From NCBI GenBank assembly GCA_013399015.1, contig VWZX01010418.1:1669832-1733831 (forward strand): DNA of 64,000 nucleotides, given 5' to 3'. Source of the stretch: Galbula dea. Taxonomy: Eukaryota > Chordata > Aves > Piciformes > Galbulidae. Below the pieces are notes generated by a model that was given only the letters and a program-made list of their open reading frames with translations, did no database searches and was not told where the DNA came from. Every line of letters starts with the position of its first letter. Positions within the stretch are counted from its first letter, which is position 1. Below are positions 49,395-62,602 of the stretch, in pieces. Made by a program: the position numbers and the translations under genes.

Positions 49395-50075
49395 GTGAGA
49401 GGCCCAAAACTGAACACAGTATTTGAGATGCAACCTCACCAGTGCCAAGTACAAGGGGATGATCACCTCCCTAGTCCTTCTGGCCACACCATTTCTGATA
49501 CAAGCCAGAAAGCTTTCAACCATCTTGGCCACCTAGGCACCCTGCTGGCTCATGTTCAGCCAACTGTTGACTAACACCCTCAGGTCCTTTTCCACTGGGA
49601 AGCTTTCCAGTCACTCTACCCCAAGTGTGTAGCATTGCATGAAGTTCTTGTCACTCAAGTGGAGGACCTGACACTTGGTCTTGTTGAACCTTATCCCATT
49701 GGCCTAAGCCCATTGATCCAGCTTGTCCAGATCCCCCTGCAGAGCCTCCCTGCCCTCAAGCAGATCAACACTTTTGCCCAGCTTGGGGTAGTCTCCAGTC
49801 TTACTGAGGGTGCACATCATCAGTAAATATATTAAACAGAACTGACCCCAAGACTCAGTCCTTGGGAACACCACTCATGATTGGCTGGCAACTGGGTTGA
49901 ACTCATTCACCACCACTCTCTGGGCTTGTCCATTCAGACAGTTCCTTACTGAGCAAAGAGTAACCTAAGCCATGAGCTGCCATCCACCTATCTAGACTAC
50001 AGTGTCCCAGCTTGGATGCAGGGAAGATGTGGGAGGCCATGCTGAAATCCCAGCAGTTGAAATAAGCAACTTTTG
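49395..50075 (-). repeat. CR1 LINE fragment
   Basis: Minus-strand CR1 ORF2 region: plus-strand text caaaactgaacacagtattt, gatccagcttgtccagatcc and atattaaacagaactgaccc is the reverse complement of the CR1 RT and C-terminal region. Both ends are truncated, the frame is broken and the 3' UTR tail is absent. Confidence 0.88.
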
Positions 50076-50599
50076 CTGGTCTTTTCATCCAGGATTTAAA
50101 ACAGAGCATAATTTAAGATCTTCAGTGTGCATGACTGGTGAGTGATTGAGCATTCAGCTTATCACTTTCTCTGTCTGAATTGCTTGTTTTCCCCCAACAT
50201 ATGGTATTTTCTATACAGCAAGATGAAAAAGTGAGTCTCTCTTGATCTACAAACTCTGTCTGTATCAACAGTCATATGTGCTTCATTGCTCAGCCTGAAT
50301 AAACTTCATCACATGCTGTCTCTTTCTGAGTCTGCACAGCTGAACAAGTGAGTTGACACTTGCTCTTCCTGCATCATTGGCACAGTGTTGCATTTGGTTG
50401 CAGTTAAAGGCTCTGCTGGCTGCATGTGTGTGACTTTGAAGTCAGCTGAGCTGTTGGTGTCATTTAAAAGCCACCAACTGTTACACCAGTCAGAGTTTCA
50501 CTAGCATAACTTTACTCCAGCAGAAGAACCAGAGGTTTTCTCTTGACTTTTGTCCAAGTCTGCAAGTTTAGAAATGAGAAACATTGTTTCTAATTAATA

Positions 50600-50752
50600 C
50601 TCTTCCCTGGGAAGTGGTGGATTCTCCAACATGGGATACTTAAGATTCAGCTGGTCAGAATGCTGGACCATTTTGTCTAGACCATACTTTTGCCAGAAAT
50701 GTTGGACCAAATGGTCCTTGAAGTCCCTTTTGACCTGGGATTCTGCTATTTG
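50600..50752 (+). repeat. old CR1 LINE 3'-end fragment
   Basis: Degraded tail: ttggaccaaatggtccttga, agtcccttttgacctgggat and tctgctatt correspond to the CR1 3' end. Considerably diverged. Confidence 0.6.
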
Positions 50753-53160
50753 GGGTAGAATAGGGAATTGGGGACAGCAAAATCTGATCCTCTAGTGACT
50801 TGGTCCCTTTCAGTCAGAACACTTGGTATTAATGGTGGTGGTGTAGGTTTGATTGAATATTTAACTGAAGTATTGGGAATTCTCTGCTCCTGTGTTCACT
50901 TTCATTGTGAAATAAAATTCTTCTGAGACAAAAGAGCCCCTTCACTGATTTTTGTTTGTCTGGTTTGTAAACAAAGGTTTTTGTTAATATTTGCAGGGAG
51001 CCTGTACTGCAGCTTCAAAACTGGTGGTGCAGCCGTTGCTGGGGCTGCCATGAAGTGATTTCAGTTTTAACTAGTTCAGTATCTCTCCAGCTAAAAGCTG
51101 TGCTCTGGAGTGGCTTTTGAATATGCACTTGCCCATGCTCTGGCATGGTCTGTTATATTTATACTCTAAGGTATCTTTGCCATTTTTTAACCCTGAATTA
51201 AAACAAATGTTCGACTAAAAAAACAAGTTACAATTTTAAACAGCAGTGATGGTAGCAGTTCAGCCATGTGTGACTGGCCAGTTTGGAGTGTTTAATCTGA
51301 TCTCTCTTAAGGTTCAGACTCTGCAAAAACAGTTTCTGCAAAAGTTGTCAAGCATAGCAAAACTTCTGTTGAGGTAAAATGCCCAGGTGGAAAGAGTCAG
51401 CCACACAAGGACTGCCCTATTAACCCATCCCAGGAAACTGGGAGTGTTGCCAGTTTAATGAGTTCTACTGATCTCTGGAGATTGCTGTGGCAATAGCAAA
51501 GTTTTCCTATGTTAGTGTGGTGGTCTGAGTCAGGAGTGTAAGCTCCTATTGAGGTGCTGTTAATACACAGGTAAAATAAGCAAGCTGAAAAGCTGATGCT
51601 TTGGGGTTTTTTTTTTTACTCCTCTATGGTGCTTGGGTTTAATTTCCACTATAGTATTTTGTTTTATTTCCCTTGACATGACAAGTGAACAGCCAGAATC
51701 TGTTTATGGCATGGAGACAGGTTGGGGCAGCCAAATTTCAAAGTGAAAGACAAAACTCAAACCTTTCTGCAGATTAGTAAAAACTGCAGCCTGCTACAAA
51801 TGGATTTTCAAATCAAACCATCTGTGGAATAGCCTTGTAATTATTGCTAATCTGTGGATACTCTCTGAAATGTATGTATATGTAGCCTGTACCTTTGGTC
51901 ATGTATTTTCATCTGTATTTTTGCCTAAAAGATTCTGAAAGCAATCTTCCAAAGTACATCCAAATGAAGTCCTGGTATGTGATAGTCCCTTGAAGCAGGC
52001 AGAAGTGTGCAGAGAACCTGAAAGGGGAGAAGTCTGACACTTCTGCAGATTTGTGATTCCTCTTTTATGAAAATGTCACTTTCCCAGATTCTGATCAATA
52101 CTGTTCTTGTCTCCATAATAATGATGGGGTCAGAGGTTTTGTTATTAATCACTGCTTTTATAGTCTCAGCTTCCTACTTAGCTTGTTTGGATGATCTGTT
52201 GGTTGGCATGAAATAGAAGAAACCAATTTTAGTTGTAACCCAGTCTTTCTCCTGATCATGTGGACACTTAGAACTTTTAACTTAAATATGCTTTTTCTTT
52301 AATTAAATCCACCCTCAGACATACCTGTTGTTGTAATTTGTAGTGATCTAGTGATCTTTCTTAATTGCATATGTTTGGCTAATGATGTTTGTGTTGAAGA
52401 AGAATTATGTCTTCCTGACTGCTCACTAAAAGTTTTTTTAGTGGCAAACTTCTCTGGTGTTTCTCTGGTTTTTAAACTGCTTGATTCTAAACCTGCAGTT
52501 TAAGAGGGTTTACTGACTTTTCTGAACCTGTAGGTTTTTGATTCTCTTCAGAGAGAAGCAGATAATTGGAGTTGATTCTATAGAGAGTTCCTGTGATTTT
52601 GTGTGTGGAAGAACAAAGGATGAAGAGTGCTGAAGTCTGTTAGCTGTTCTAATAAATAGGCAACTTCTGAAAGAGTTTGTCTTTGCATTTTAAATCTGTA
52701 GAGCTGCTGAGGAAGGATCACCCTAAAGCTTTTTTTATTCAAGCTCTTAACTCCCTTTGTGGTTACTGCATCTGTATTTCACATCACTGAACTTCATTTA
52801 CTGGCTCTTAACTGTCAGGTTGATCAATAATTAGTATGATTTATATGGAAGGTTGAGCACTTCATAAGAGTGTGCCAAACAAGGAAATAGGTAATTAATG
52901 CTAATGTTAGCATGCATGTGGAATTAATTTTCTGCTATGACAAGTGCTGCAAATAATACCTGTTATTTAAGAAAAAGAATAGACATGGAAAAATTAGAAT
53001 GTGAATTACATGAACATAAACAGCATGCAACATTATGCTGGAGGAGAGCATCATTGCTCCACCTTTTTGCTTTTACAGGTCAGCAGGTGGTGATGGTGGG
53101 AATACTGTTCTATACACTCAAAATAATATTCATATTTAATAGTAATATATAAAATATACA

Positions 53161-53244
53161 TTAATATATAATCTATATATTAATATATGATCTCTATATT
53201 AATATATGTTATATATATTATATATTAATATATATAATCTATAA
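53161..53244. repeat. 19-bp AT-rich tandem repeat, palindromic
   Basis: Three tandem 19-bp units: ttaatatataatctatata (53161-53179), ttaatatatgatctctata (53180-53198) and ttaatatatgttatatata (53199-53217). A partial, rearranged fourth unit ends near atctataagg. Sub-segments such as tatatattaatatata are self-complementary. Confidence 0.85.
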
Positions 53245-56200
53245 GGCATTGTGTAAAATATCAGTTAGTAGAAGCAACCCTTTTAGGTTTTGCCTCCCAG
53301 CCACAACACAGCTCTTTGTGGCCTTCTCCTTGCCCCAATACTCAGCATTCAAAAAACCAGCTTTTGGCATGACATGCCCCATACCAGGTACAGCCAGTGT
53401 GGCCTGTAAGCAAATGTTTGTGTGGGGAGGGGATTTAAAAGCACTTTTAGCTTAAATGAGTAGTGATGTTATACTGATATACTTTCCCCCTGTAGGCAGT
53501 TCTTTACTAGGCAAAGAACTGTAGAGCTGCACTAACAAACCTCTTGAGTAGAAGTTGGGCACAGAACTTGTGGCTTGGCTGGCTGGGGTAGCAGAGACCC
53601 TGCAGACTTCCTTTATATTGTACTTCTGGCTTGTATTGCATGTCTGGCTGGCTGGGCATTACTGCTGGCCTTAGCTGTGCCTATGCTATAGAGGACAGTT
53701 GCCAGTAGAGCCTTACTGGTAGACAGCCATAAATGTCCTATTTAAAAACAAGCTTTAAAAAATGGAAAGAGTTGAGTCAGGCACATGTACATGAAAAAAA
53801 TGGATGGGAAAGACATATGTCCATGTGGAAAATTCTGTTTGTATCTGTTTAAAACTGTTTCTACTTATGGAGCATTCAAGTGCAGACATCTAGGAAAGCA
53901 AAGATGTCTATTGGAACTTTGGTACTCCTATTAGAATAAAAAAGCAGAGACTCTTTGCTAAATTCTTCTGGGATTCTCTTCTGATAGCATTTGCCTCTTT
54001 CTCCTTGTTCTCTCTTTTAGGTCAGCTTAGCTTATGCCAGGGTTTTGTGTTATTTCCTGAATGCAGTTTAAAGTCACTGACTAGAACCTTCTCTAGCACC
54101 TGTCTCCCACCGTGGTTTGTGCAGGAGGGCAATGGGCAAGTCACTCAGGGGAAGTGTAGTGTTACCTATTTGATTAGGATCATCTCTTGGAGGTGACTGT
54201 CACTTCAACACCCATAGCTTAGCTTTATCAGGTTCTACCACTTCCCCTAGGGGTTCAGAACTGTAAATTTATATTTCAAGTGGAATCATGTAGGTTAAGA
54301 AGTGTCAGCATAGGTTTTTCTTTTCCTCATCCTAGCTACTTTGTATTTGTTTTCTCAGCTATGTGCTTGAAACTGAAGGGCATGTAGTATTTCAGCAGGT
54401 CAGGGGAGGGAGCTGTCAGTCAGGGGTGGAAATGAATCTTCTTTCTGTAGAAATAAACATATTTTACTGTGCTTCTGGGTGTAGAAATGTGATGGGGTGA
54501 TTTCTCTGTATCTGAAATAACAGGAGTACAGATTCAGTTCCAGAACATAAAGTTACAAGTAAGGATTTTTTAATGCTTTGTTTTGTGGCTGGTGGTAGTT
54601 TTGATCTGTTGCCTCAGGTTCTCATTTACAAGTGTGGACTGTTTTTCTCTTGGAAGAGGTCTGTGTTGTCAGTTGTAGTGGTAGGTGGCAGGGACAGTAA
54701 ACAGAAACTCTCACCTTCATCTGAGTCCAATAAAATAAAAATGTTAGTGCTGATACTAATGTTGCCAAAAGTAATTCCACTTAGAGAGCACCCTATAAGT
54801 GGTACAGTAGTATCTGCTTGACCTTGATGTGGCTTTTGGAGAGATTAAAGGTTCTTCAAAGACAGCATGCCCTTCAGAGGACTTCTAATTGATCACAGTG
54901 TAAACTTACCCTCCATAAGGGTTCCCCACTGTGGTGGGTCAACCTCTGCTAACAACCAGGTTCCCAGGGGTCAAAAATATGGAGAAAAAAAAAAAAAATG
55001 GTGTAGGAAAGCTTGTAAACCAAGATAAACCCATCTTTTTCCTTTAGTCTTGACTTTGGAGCCCAACCCACCACCTTCCCACCAGCACCAGCAGACAGTG
55101 TGTCCATTGTGGAGATGACTGTAACCAGCAGTGTCCAGCCTGGGACAGCCTGGATGCCTTCCCTGAAAGCAAGTGATGAAATTCTCCCATCCAGATAATG
55201 CAGGTCTTAAGACATGATGGTTTCATGCTCCATTTTTCACCCACAAAATGCACTTTTGAGGCTCTAGGTATGCTATGGAAATGAGTTTTTGAAGGACTGT
55301 ACTATGTGAAAGTGTGTATGTTGAAAACAACTATGGAAAACCAGCTTTCAGAAGCAGCATTGTACAGGTCACTTTACAGAGCTGCTCTCTTTGTGTTTCA
55401 GAGGTGGGGAAGGAAGTGGCATGGCTGGAGTAGGGGTGTGTGAACTGGCAAAGGAAGCCCTATACACACCCTTCAAATCTCACCTGACTTTCTTGAATCT
55501 ATTTTAAGTGTTGCTGTACATATGACATCTTTCCAATAAATGACTTGGCATGGTTTTGGGCTTTTTAGTGATTGTTCTGCATGCAAGGTAATTCCCTCTC
55601 TGCTGTATTTTCTGCATATTTTCTATGATGCTGTGCTGCTGTTCCAATCATTCATCTCAATGAGTTTGTACTTTATGAATAATTAAAAAAATATCTTTTC
55701 TTTATTCATGTTGCAGTGCTTGAAAATAGCCTATTATTCTTCCCCACCCTTAATTCTTGGAGGGTTTGGGGTTTGTTTTTAATTTCTGGGGTTTTTAATT
55801 CATTGCCCTGATATATAGCATGTAGAAAGCTTAGGCTAAGGCAAGAGACTTGGCTGATGTGGTGCTAGCATGGTAAAGGTATCATGATCTGACTAGAAGC
55901 ACGGTGCCAGTAATTGATGGAGAGATGAGAGTTTGAGTGCTGTTGAGAAAAGCTGCTGTGTAGCAATAATGAGGTTTACAATACTCACTGCTTGGGGCTT
56001 TTTATTCTCATTGGCATCTTAGTCACAGAAACCCAACCCACTTTCACTGTTATGTGTCAGTCTACCAGCAGAGAGAATGTACTTAAATGGTACTGTGCTG
56101 TTTCCTTATTTGAGATTCCCCCTGTCCCCTTGTTGGGATGTGACTTGTTAGAGTCCTAGTTTTTGAGGTTCCTGGTTTTAGCATAGGATTTGAGAGGAAT

Positions 56201-58945
56201 TTGAAGAAAGTGGCTTGGCTTATTGGTTGGTGGGTTTGTTTTTTTTTTTTGCTTTGATGCTTTGTCATTTTTTGAGGGGTTCTTTAACTTTGCTTATAAG
56301 CTTCTTTTGCTCAGGAAATAGCAATTTGAGTTTGGGGCCTTGTAAAAAATGACTGGGAGCAAAATGTGCTTTCAAGGTTATAAGTAGTAAATGCTGTTCA
56401 GGGGATTTTTTTGTCTTCTGAGGAAAGGCTGGGGCTTTGGTGGTTTGTGTATGCATTTGGCAGTTTTTCTTGGTTTGGGTTTCTTTTGCAGGGGGATTTT
56501 GGCTCTTGCTTTTAGCAGATTTTTCAAAGGGACTAGAATGGATTTTGTTCTTCTTCAGCTGAAAGTTCAAATGCATCATCAGTTGCATTTTCTCCTGGGC
56601 ACGTTCAGGAATGCTACTTGTTTTTATGGTCAGTGCTAGATTGAAACCTAATTTGCATGCAGTAGCAGGCTCTGATTCAATGCTGTTGTTATTGCCATGA
56701 CAGGGTGAAAGGCTTAATGGTTATTTGAACAGTCTCCAAGTAAGCTTGGAGCTAGAACTGAAAACTTCAGTCAATGGCTGACTGGTAAGAAAAGAACCAA
56801 ACATCTTCATATAGTTGGAGCAAGTTAGCCAGCCTTATGGAAATACAATGTGTTAAGAAATACCCTGCTTTGCTTCTAGTCTTAATACTGAATGTATTTC
56901 TTTTGAAAGAAAGCAATATATGCATAATTTCAAGCACACAAGTGCAACTTTCTCCATATTCTTATGAGTCAGTTAATTAGGTGTCCTGGGAGGAGGATGG
57001 GACAGACACCAATGGCTAGTTTGTAGAGAGCAGCATTGCCCTCTGCAGAGTGTCATCTCTGGATGGTGGCATGGGAACTGGAACTCTTCCCACCTATGAC
57101 AATACTGTGTGTACCAGTATTGCTGAGGTGCATGGCATGGTTTTCAGTGCAGCTTTTGCAAGCTCAGATACGGCCTCAAATATGTACTTGACTGAAGCTG
57201 TTAGATATCAGTGCTGTATAATATGCAGCTCTTTTTAGTTAAGATCTAGCTCTGATGTGCCTCCAAGAGTCATGACCCAAAGGATGACTTTACTGTAGTC
57301 ACATATCCCCCAGGGACCAAGCTTTTATAGGGTGCAGAGAGTGGGGTCTGTCTCGCCCTCTTCCCAAGGGATCTAATGAACAGATTTTTAAGAATATAAA
57401 AAGAGTTGCATTTATATGCTTAAAAATATGCCCATATGGCTTCCATTCAGTGCAGGTGAACATGTTTGAGAATATGATAGCTTCACTATCCAGAAGAAAG
57501 CAAGTTAAAGGGCAGATGAAACAAGCACCAAGAGTTAAGGCTGATTAGAAACAGTGATAGCTTCATGCATGTTTAGCCTGTAGTAGGTCTGAAATGCTGG
57601 GAAAGAACATTACCAGTAACTGTTAAAAGGCACAGCAAATTCTCACTAATAAGCAGTGTAGCCAGCAGATAAAGCCTTAGTTGTAGTTTTGAAAAAGAGG
57701 AGTGAGCAGAACATACTGAGCTACTTTCTTCCAGGAAATGCCAAGGAGAGGAAATAGTGATGCTGTCAGAGCAGAGCAACATCAGGCCTGTGGAGCAGAG
57801 AGAATTGCTAGCTAGAAATGCTCCTTGGATAACTTAATAGAAGCTAAAACCTGGTGTCTGTGACCCTGAGATCATAGCAGTCCACTCTGCAAAATTATTT
57901 GATATATTGCAGAATACATAATCCTGTACCTTCTTTAGAAAAAGAAAATACATCTGCCCTACCTACTCATTTCTGCTACTACTCACCACTCAGTTTGGGA
58001 CACAATATACTTAATTGGCCTTGACTCCTGTTCTTGGCAGGAGCTTATTTTTATTTTTGTTTTTAAATATTTTGTTATTATTTTGTCAACTTGCTGCTTA
58101 TTTCATCTACCTCCTGGCCTGTTTGACTGGTTGTTTTCCCAAGCACAACTTCAGCTGTTTCTGAAATCTGTTAGTTTGTAATGCTGTAATCTGAGCTCTC
58201 TGGTATGACTCAACAGTTTCAGCCACCTCACTTGGCTTCTTGTAGTGCACTGTGCTTGGTGGCTGCATACTGTGTTTCAGTTTGGGGAAGGTGTTTGCAG
58301 AAGCTCTTCAGCTTTTCTGTCTGTGTTCTGAGAGTGATTAATGAGATTCTTGCAGCATATCTGCACTAAAATGGGACTTTTCTGGCTTGTATCTCTCCTT
58401 TCATACCCTTTGGCAAAAACCTTCCAAACAACTTTGGAATAGCTAAGGTCAACACTGATCAGCCTGTTTAGACAGAACCAGTTGGTGTAAAATGTCCCTG
58501 CCTGATGAATTTGCCCTTTGCTTCACGTCCTCCAAAAGCATGTTTAAACCTCTTGCCCATTCACATGTCAAGTCTGGAAGAGCTTCTAATTAGAGAAGTT
58601 AATCTTTGTTTTGTCAGGTTTTAGCTGACAAGAATTTCCATAGATTTCCCTGAGACTGGAAGTCTTTGGCAGCTAAAAATTTAGCCTAATTGAAATGTGG
58701 GCCATGCAGCTATCACTGTGGCACTTCGAGGTGCTTTATACCCATGCCAACCTTAGTCCTTAGAGGAGAACCCAGCAATAAGTCCTTGGGAAACATAAGA
58801 ATTTTCTTGGATGCCATGAATCATGGTTTCAAAGAAAATATAATGGGGTTTTATTGGAGAAGGGCTTCCAGGATACAGAGTGCAGGAAACTGCTAGGACT
58901 GTCAGGCAGGACAGGGCTAATTGACATGAGAAACACCTTTTCTTT

Positions 58946-59012
58946 TGGAGTTTGTTTTTGGTAGGGTTTTTTTGTTTGGGTTTGTTTGTTTATTTTGTTT
59001 TGTTTTCTTTCT
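58946..59012. repeat. T/G-rich low-complexity tract
   Basis: ggagtttgtttttggtaggg followed by T-runs and (GTTT)n-like units, just upstream of a CR1 copy. Confidence 0.75.
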
Positions 59013-59068
59013 CTTAGTAGTTACTTATTATCATAAGTTATAAGCTAAAGTTATAAGCTAAAGGAAGG

Positions 59069-59303
59069 GAAATTTAGATTGGAGATTAGGAGGAAGTTCT
59101 TTACCAGGAGGGTGGTTGGGAACTGGAACAGGTTGCCCAGAGAGGTTGTAGGTGCCCAATCCCTGGAAGCTTTTAAAGCCAGGCTGGATGTGGCCCTGGG
59201 TGACCTGGTCTAGTGATTAGCATCCCTGCCCATGGCAGGGGGGGTTGGAACTAGATGATCTTTAAGGTCCCTTCCAACCTGAGCCATTCTATGATTCTAT
59301 GAT
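59069..59303 (+). repeat. CR1 LINE 3'-end fragment
   Basis: Starts gaaatttagattggagatta and ends ccttccaacctgagccattc plus two ATTCTATGA-type units. Same subfamily as 33057-33280 and 45394-45620. Confidence 0.94.
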
Positions 59304-60975
59304 CATGGAGCTTCCCAACCTGCAAGAGTCATTCAGTGTTTCTGGTTTTTTCAAGGACAAAGAGGCAAAATGAAACACAAGTACCTGTCTCATGCTAGTT
59401 CAGTGCTCCCTTGGGTGCTGACTGTAGTTTTAGTTGTAAGCTGGACATTTGAAATGCCCACCCCAGTGTTTGCCTGTGAAGTTTCATGGTGCTCACCACA
59501 ACAAGCAAAGACATCTCCTTCCCCCCAAAACCAAAACCAAACCTACAAAACGAAACAAGGTTACAAGGTTTTGCAACTTTTCTTGCATCACTGTTCCAAG
59601 TTAAGGTAACTTTCATAACAACAAAGTTGTAACTGTATCTAGTAGTATCTGTATATTGTTTGTTGCCATATGCTCCCTGTTTTGAGCTGCAAGTTAAGTA
59701 GGTCTTTTACAACTGACAGTTCTGAACCATCTGTCTAGCAAGGTAGGCCTGTAAAATATTCTTAGTTTAAGGTTGGGGTTTTTCATAAGGATCTTCAGAA
59801 AATATGCACAAGATGAAGGTCTGTAGAGAAAAGTGTGATTTGTTAAATTCCAACTGATTAGATCTACTATGAAAATTTTCTTGCATGATTCATACTGTTT
59901 ATGTGGTACCAGGTTTAGAGAAAGGAAGAGAATGAGGGGAGGAAGAAGACTCCCATGAAAATCAGAAGTTGGTCATTATATGGACAGTTTTTCCATTAGA
60001 GACCACTTCTATGCATATGTCATTCCAGAGGAAAAGCCTGTTTCATTCAGTGCACAGGTACCAATTTATCAGTCCTCAATCTGACTCCCTAGATTGTGGG
60101 GCAGGGATGTGGCAGAAGAAAGGAGAACAGGTCATCCTTTACTGCTAGTAGGGGAAAGGAGTTAAGCCACTTCTATATCCCCCACCTTTAGCATAAGATC
60201 TCAAAGAAAGCTGTTTGTCAGCAGCTTCTTGGCTGAAACAGCTTTATCCTCTAAGTGCTGTAAGTTGCTGGGAAAGCTCATTTAGTGACAAATTAAATGT
60301 TATCATCTCCTGTAAGTGATGTATGTAATAGTGCATTTTATGGGCCAGCCATGCAGTGCAGAGCTATTCATCGTGTAACACCTATGTTGAACATTAACTA
60401 CAGTTTGGGTACAAAAGGTGGAGTGTGCCCTCTCTGGTTTCATTTGGGTAGGTGACAGTTGAAGATAAACATACTGGGAGTTGATGCCATAAAGCAAGCA
60501 TCCAGGAACAGAGTGATCATAGGGCATCAAATCATTTTTTCTTAGTTTTTGTGAATTCCTCATGTCTTGCAGTTTATTTTGTATTGTTTTGAAAGGCTTT
60601 CTCCAAAATGCTGTTGTACTTTGGCTTGGCTTCTTTTAACAAAGTGCTGAATTTACTCTGTGTGAGAAAATATGTTCTGGATTCTTTTAACAAACTGTTT
60701 GTTTCATTTAGAGCAATTGTTGTATGTCTAAAGATGATTTCTTAGCAATGTACTGCTTTAGGAAAGTTTTATTCTTACCAGCTTTCAGTAGCATGTTGAA
60801 CTTTGATTAAGAATGTCTGTTATTCACCTCCTGCCTGCCCCCCAAATAATAAAGCAGTATCTTGCAATCATAATTCAATGCTTGTTTTAAGTTTTTATGC
60901 AGCTTGTTTTTAGTGGAGGTCCTAATCCTGAAATTTTATGAGATTAAATTTTTGTGCTTGTGCTTTGTTAGTAAA

Positions 60976-61107
60976 ACCCCTCAAAAAGTAACCAACCCAA
61001 AACCAAACCCAAAAAACTTCATACACAAAAAAACCCCAAAACAACAAATCCTTTCCCCCCCTAAGACTGCAAACAAAAAACCCACCACCACCACCACAAC
61101 AAACTGA
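60976..61107. repeat. A/C-rich low-complexity tract
   Basis: The plus strand is nearly free of G: aaccaacccaaaaccaaacc, aaaaaaaccccaaaacaaca, a C-run, and (CCA)n ending in acaacaaactg. Confidence 0.82.
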
Positions 61108-61380
61108 AAACCTGTAAAACTCAACTTAAATACAATTTTCCATCTACACCTAAGCTTGCTTAACCTTCTTGGAAAACACAGAGGGATTAAACTCTTCATC
61201 TTGTCTTTTGCAGAAGAAGGCAGAGTTTAGACAGCTAGCAATGCTGGAGAGAAGTTCTACATGTTACAATTGATGCTGCTTTTGTGCAGAAGGCCAAAGT
61301 GAAGGAGCTGAACACTGGTTAGCTCTTCTTTCACTGAAAACAGTGAATTTTGCTACATTTTATGACAAAGTGGAAATGGC

Positions 61381-61746
61381 TCTCTACAACTCCTGAACTC
61401 TCTATGACTACCTGAAGGGGAATTGGAGTGAGATGGGGGTTGGTCTCTTCTCCTGGGCTACCAGTGACAGGACAATGAGAAATGGCCTCAAGTTGTGGCA
61501 GGGAAGGTTTAGACTAGATACCAGGAAAAATTTCTTCACTGAAAGAGTTGTTAGACATTGGAACAGGCTGCCCAGGGAGGTGGTGGAGTCACAGTCTCTG
61601 GAGGTGTTCAAAAAGCATCTAGATATAGTACTTAGGGACTTGTTTAGTTCTAGGGATGTGGTTAGAGATGACAGTGATAGGTTGATGGTTGGACTTGATG
61701 ATCTTAGAGGTCTCTTCCAACCTTGATAGTTCTGTAATTCTGTGAG
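61381..61746 (+). repeat. CR1 LINE fragment, 3' end
   Basis: Plus-strand CR1: ctacctgaaggggaattgga, aggtttagactagataccag, ggtggtggagtcacagtctc and a 3' end ggtctcttccaaccttgata with ATTCTGTGA-type units. It is a different tail subfamily (ggacttgatgatcttag) from the group at 33 kb. Confidence 0.93.
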
Positions 61747-62497
61747 TAATGTTAGAGCTTTAAAAAAAACAATCCTCAAAGATGTATGAGGGACAGCAAG
61801 CACAAAACTGGTTCCAGATCTGTACTTTCCTGGTAGCTTCAGTTTCTTCCTGAGATTTGTGATCATCTTGTGTGTTTTTATCCAGGGTTTGGGGTTTTTT
61901 GTGCTCAGGAACTTGAAAACTTCCTTTCCCAAGTAATATAAGAAGGTTTGCATGGAAAATTGGTTGTTATTTCCTCTTCCTCCTACCTACCTGTAACCTC
62001 CAAGCTTTGCTGCTTCTAGTGTTTGAAGTTGAAGCACTGGGTATCTAAATTCTTGGCAAGAGAACAGGCTAGTGCAGCCTAGCTTTAGGATTAGTTAAGT
62101 GCAGTTGGTATGTGGTAAAGGATTTCAGGCAGTGTGTTGAGCAAACTTCTCCTGGAGAATTTAGCTTCCTGTGGTTTAAAATGCTCTGTGTTTTAGGACA
62201 CTTTTAGGACATAAACCTTTTCTTTCTCTCCTATGCTTTGAGTTGCAGTGAACTTTGAAAGTTTTCTTTGAGAGTGAAGTCTGATGCTGTTAGAATAGCT
62301 GCAGACAGGAACCACATCACATATCTTTCTTGAAGGAAAAAAAAGTCAATACAATTCTTTAGAATAAACAGAATTACTGGTTATATATTATATTCCATTC
62401 TGCATGTCCTCTCCTCCATTTGAACTTCAAAGGAAGCCCATCCACCCACTCAAACCTGTACACACCCACCAAAACACCACTTTCTTTTCTGTTACAG

Positions 62498-62602
62498 AAA
62501 AATGCAAAGGGACAGGAGTTGTTTGACCAAATTGTCTATCATTTGGACCTTGTGGAAACTGATTACTTTGGCCTACAGTTCATGGATGCCTCCCAGGTTA
62601 CA
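62498..62602 (+). CDS. EPB41L4B: EPB41L4B exon 2 (FERM F1 lobe)
   Basis: A 105-nt exon of 35 codons, phase 0 at both ends. The acceptor is ttttctgttacag and the donor is aca|gtaagt. It begins KNAKGQELFDQIVYHLDL and continues VETDYFGLQFMDASQVT. This is the highly conserved F1-lobe signature of band 4.1 proteins (G-x-x-LFD-x-V, then the E-x-DYFGL block), in which the ubiquitin-like fold packs against the rest of the FERM domain. The next exon, expected to start with HWLD-type sequence, is not found before 64000, so the gene is cut by the window edge. Because the length is a multiple of three, skipping it would keep frame but destroy the F1 lobe. Confidence 0.95.

Larger units (their letters stand above)
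50760..59060. other. intron 1 sequence without recognised genes
   Basis: AT-rich unique-looking DNA. It contains the AT tandem repeat near 53.2 kb and G/T-rich patches at 55757-55800, 56222-56260 and 58946-59012. Local ORFs such as the 107-codon one on the minus strand at 56265-56588 are products of the G/T bias. Confidence 0.5.
16085..62497 (+). other. EPB41L4B: EPB41L4B intron 1 (46.4 kb)
   Basis: Bounded by gtgagt at 16085 and a pyrimidine-rich acceptor ending gttacag at 62497. The intron is phase 0. It starts in the CpG island, then becomes AT-rich, and carries most of the retroposons in the window. No further EPB41L4B exon is recognisable inside it. First introns of this size are common in FERM genes, and regulatory elements probably lie here, but none can be identified from sequence alone. 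Confidence 0.88.

Noticed and set aside
56265..56588. 107-codon minus-strand ORF rich in Lys, Gln and Pro
   Set aside because: It comes from a T/G-rich plus strand with few antisense stops. No domain or homology is recognised.
61408..61953. 181-codon minus-strand ORF
   Set aside because: It is antisense to a plus-strand CR1 copy.
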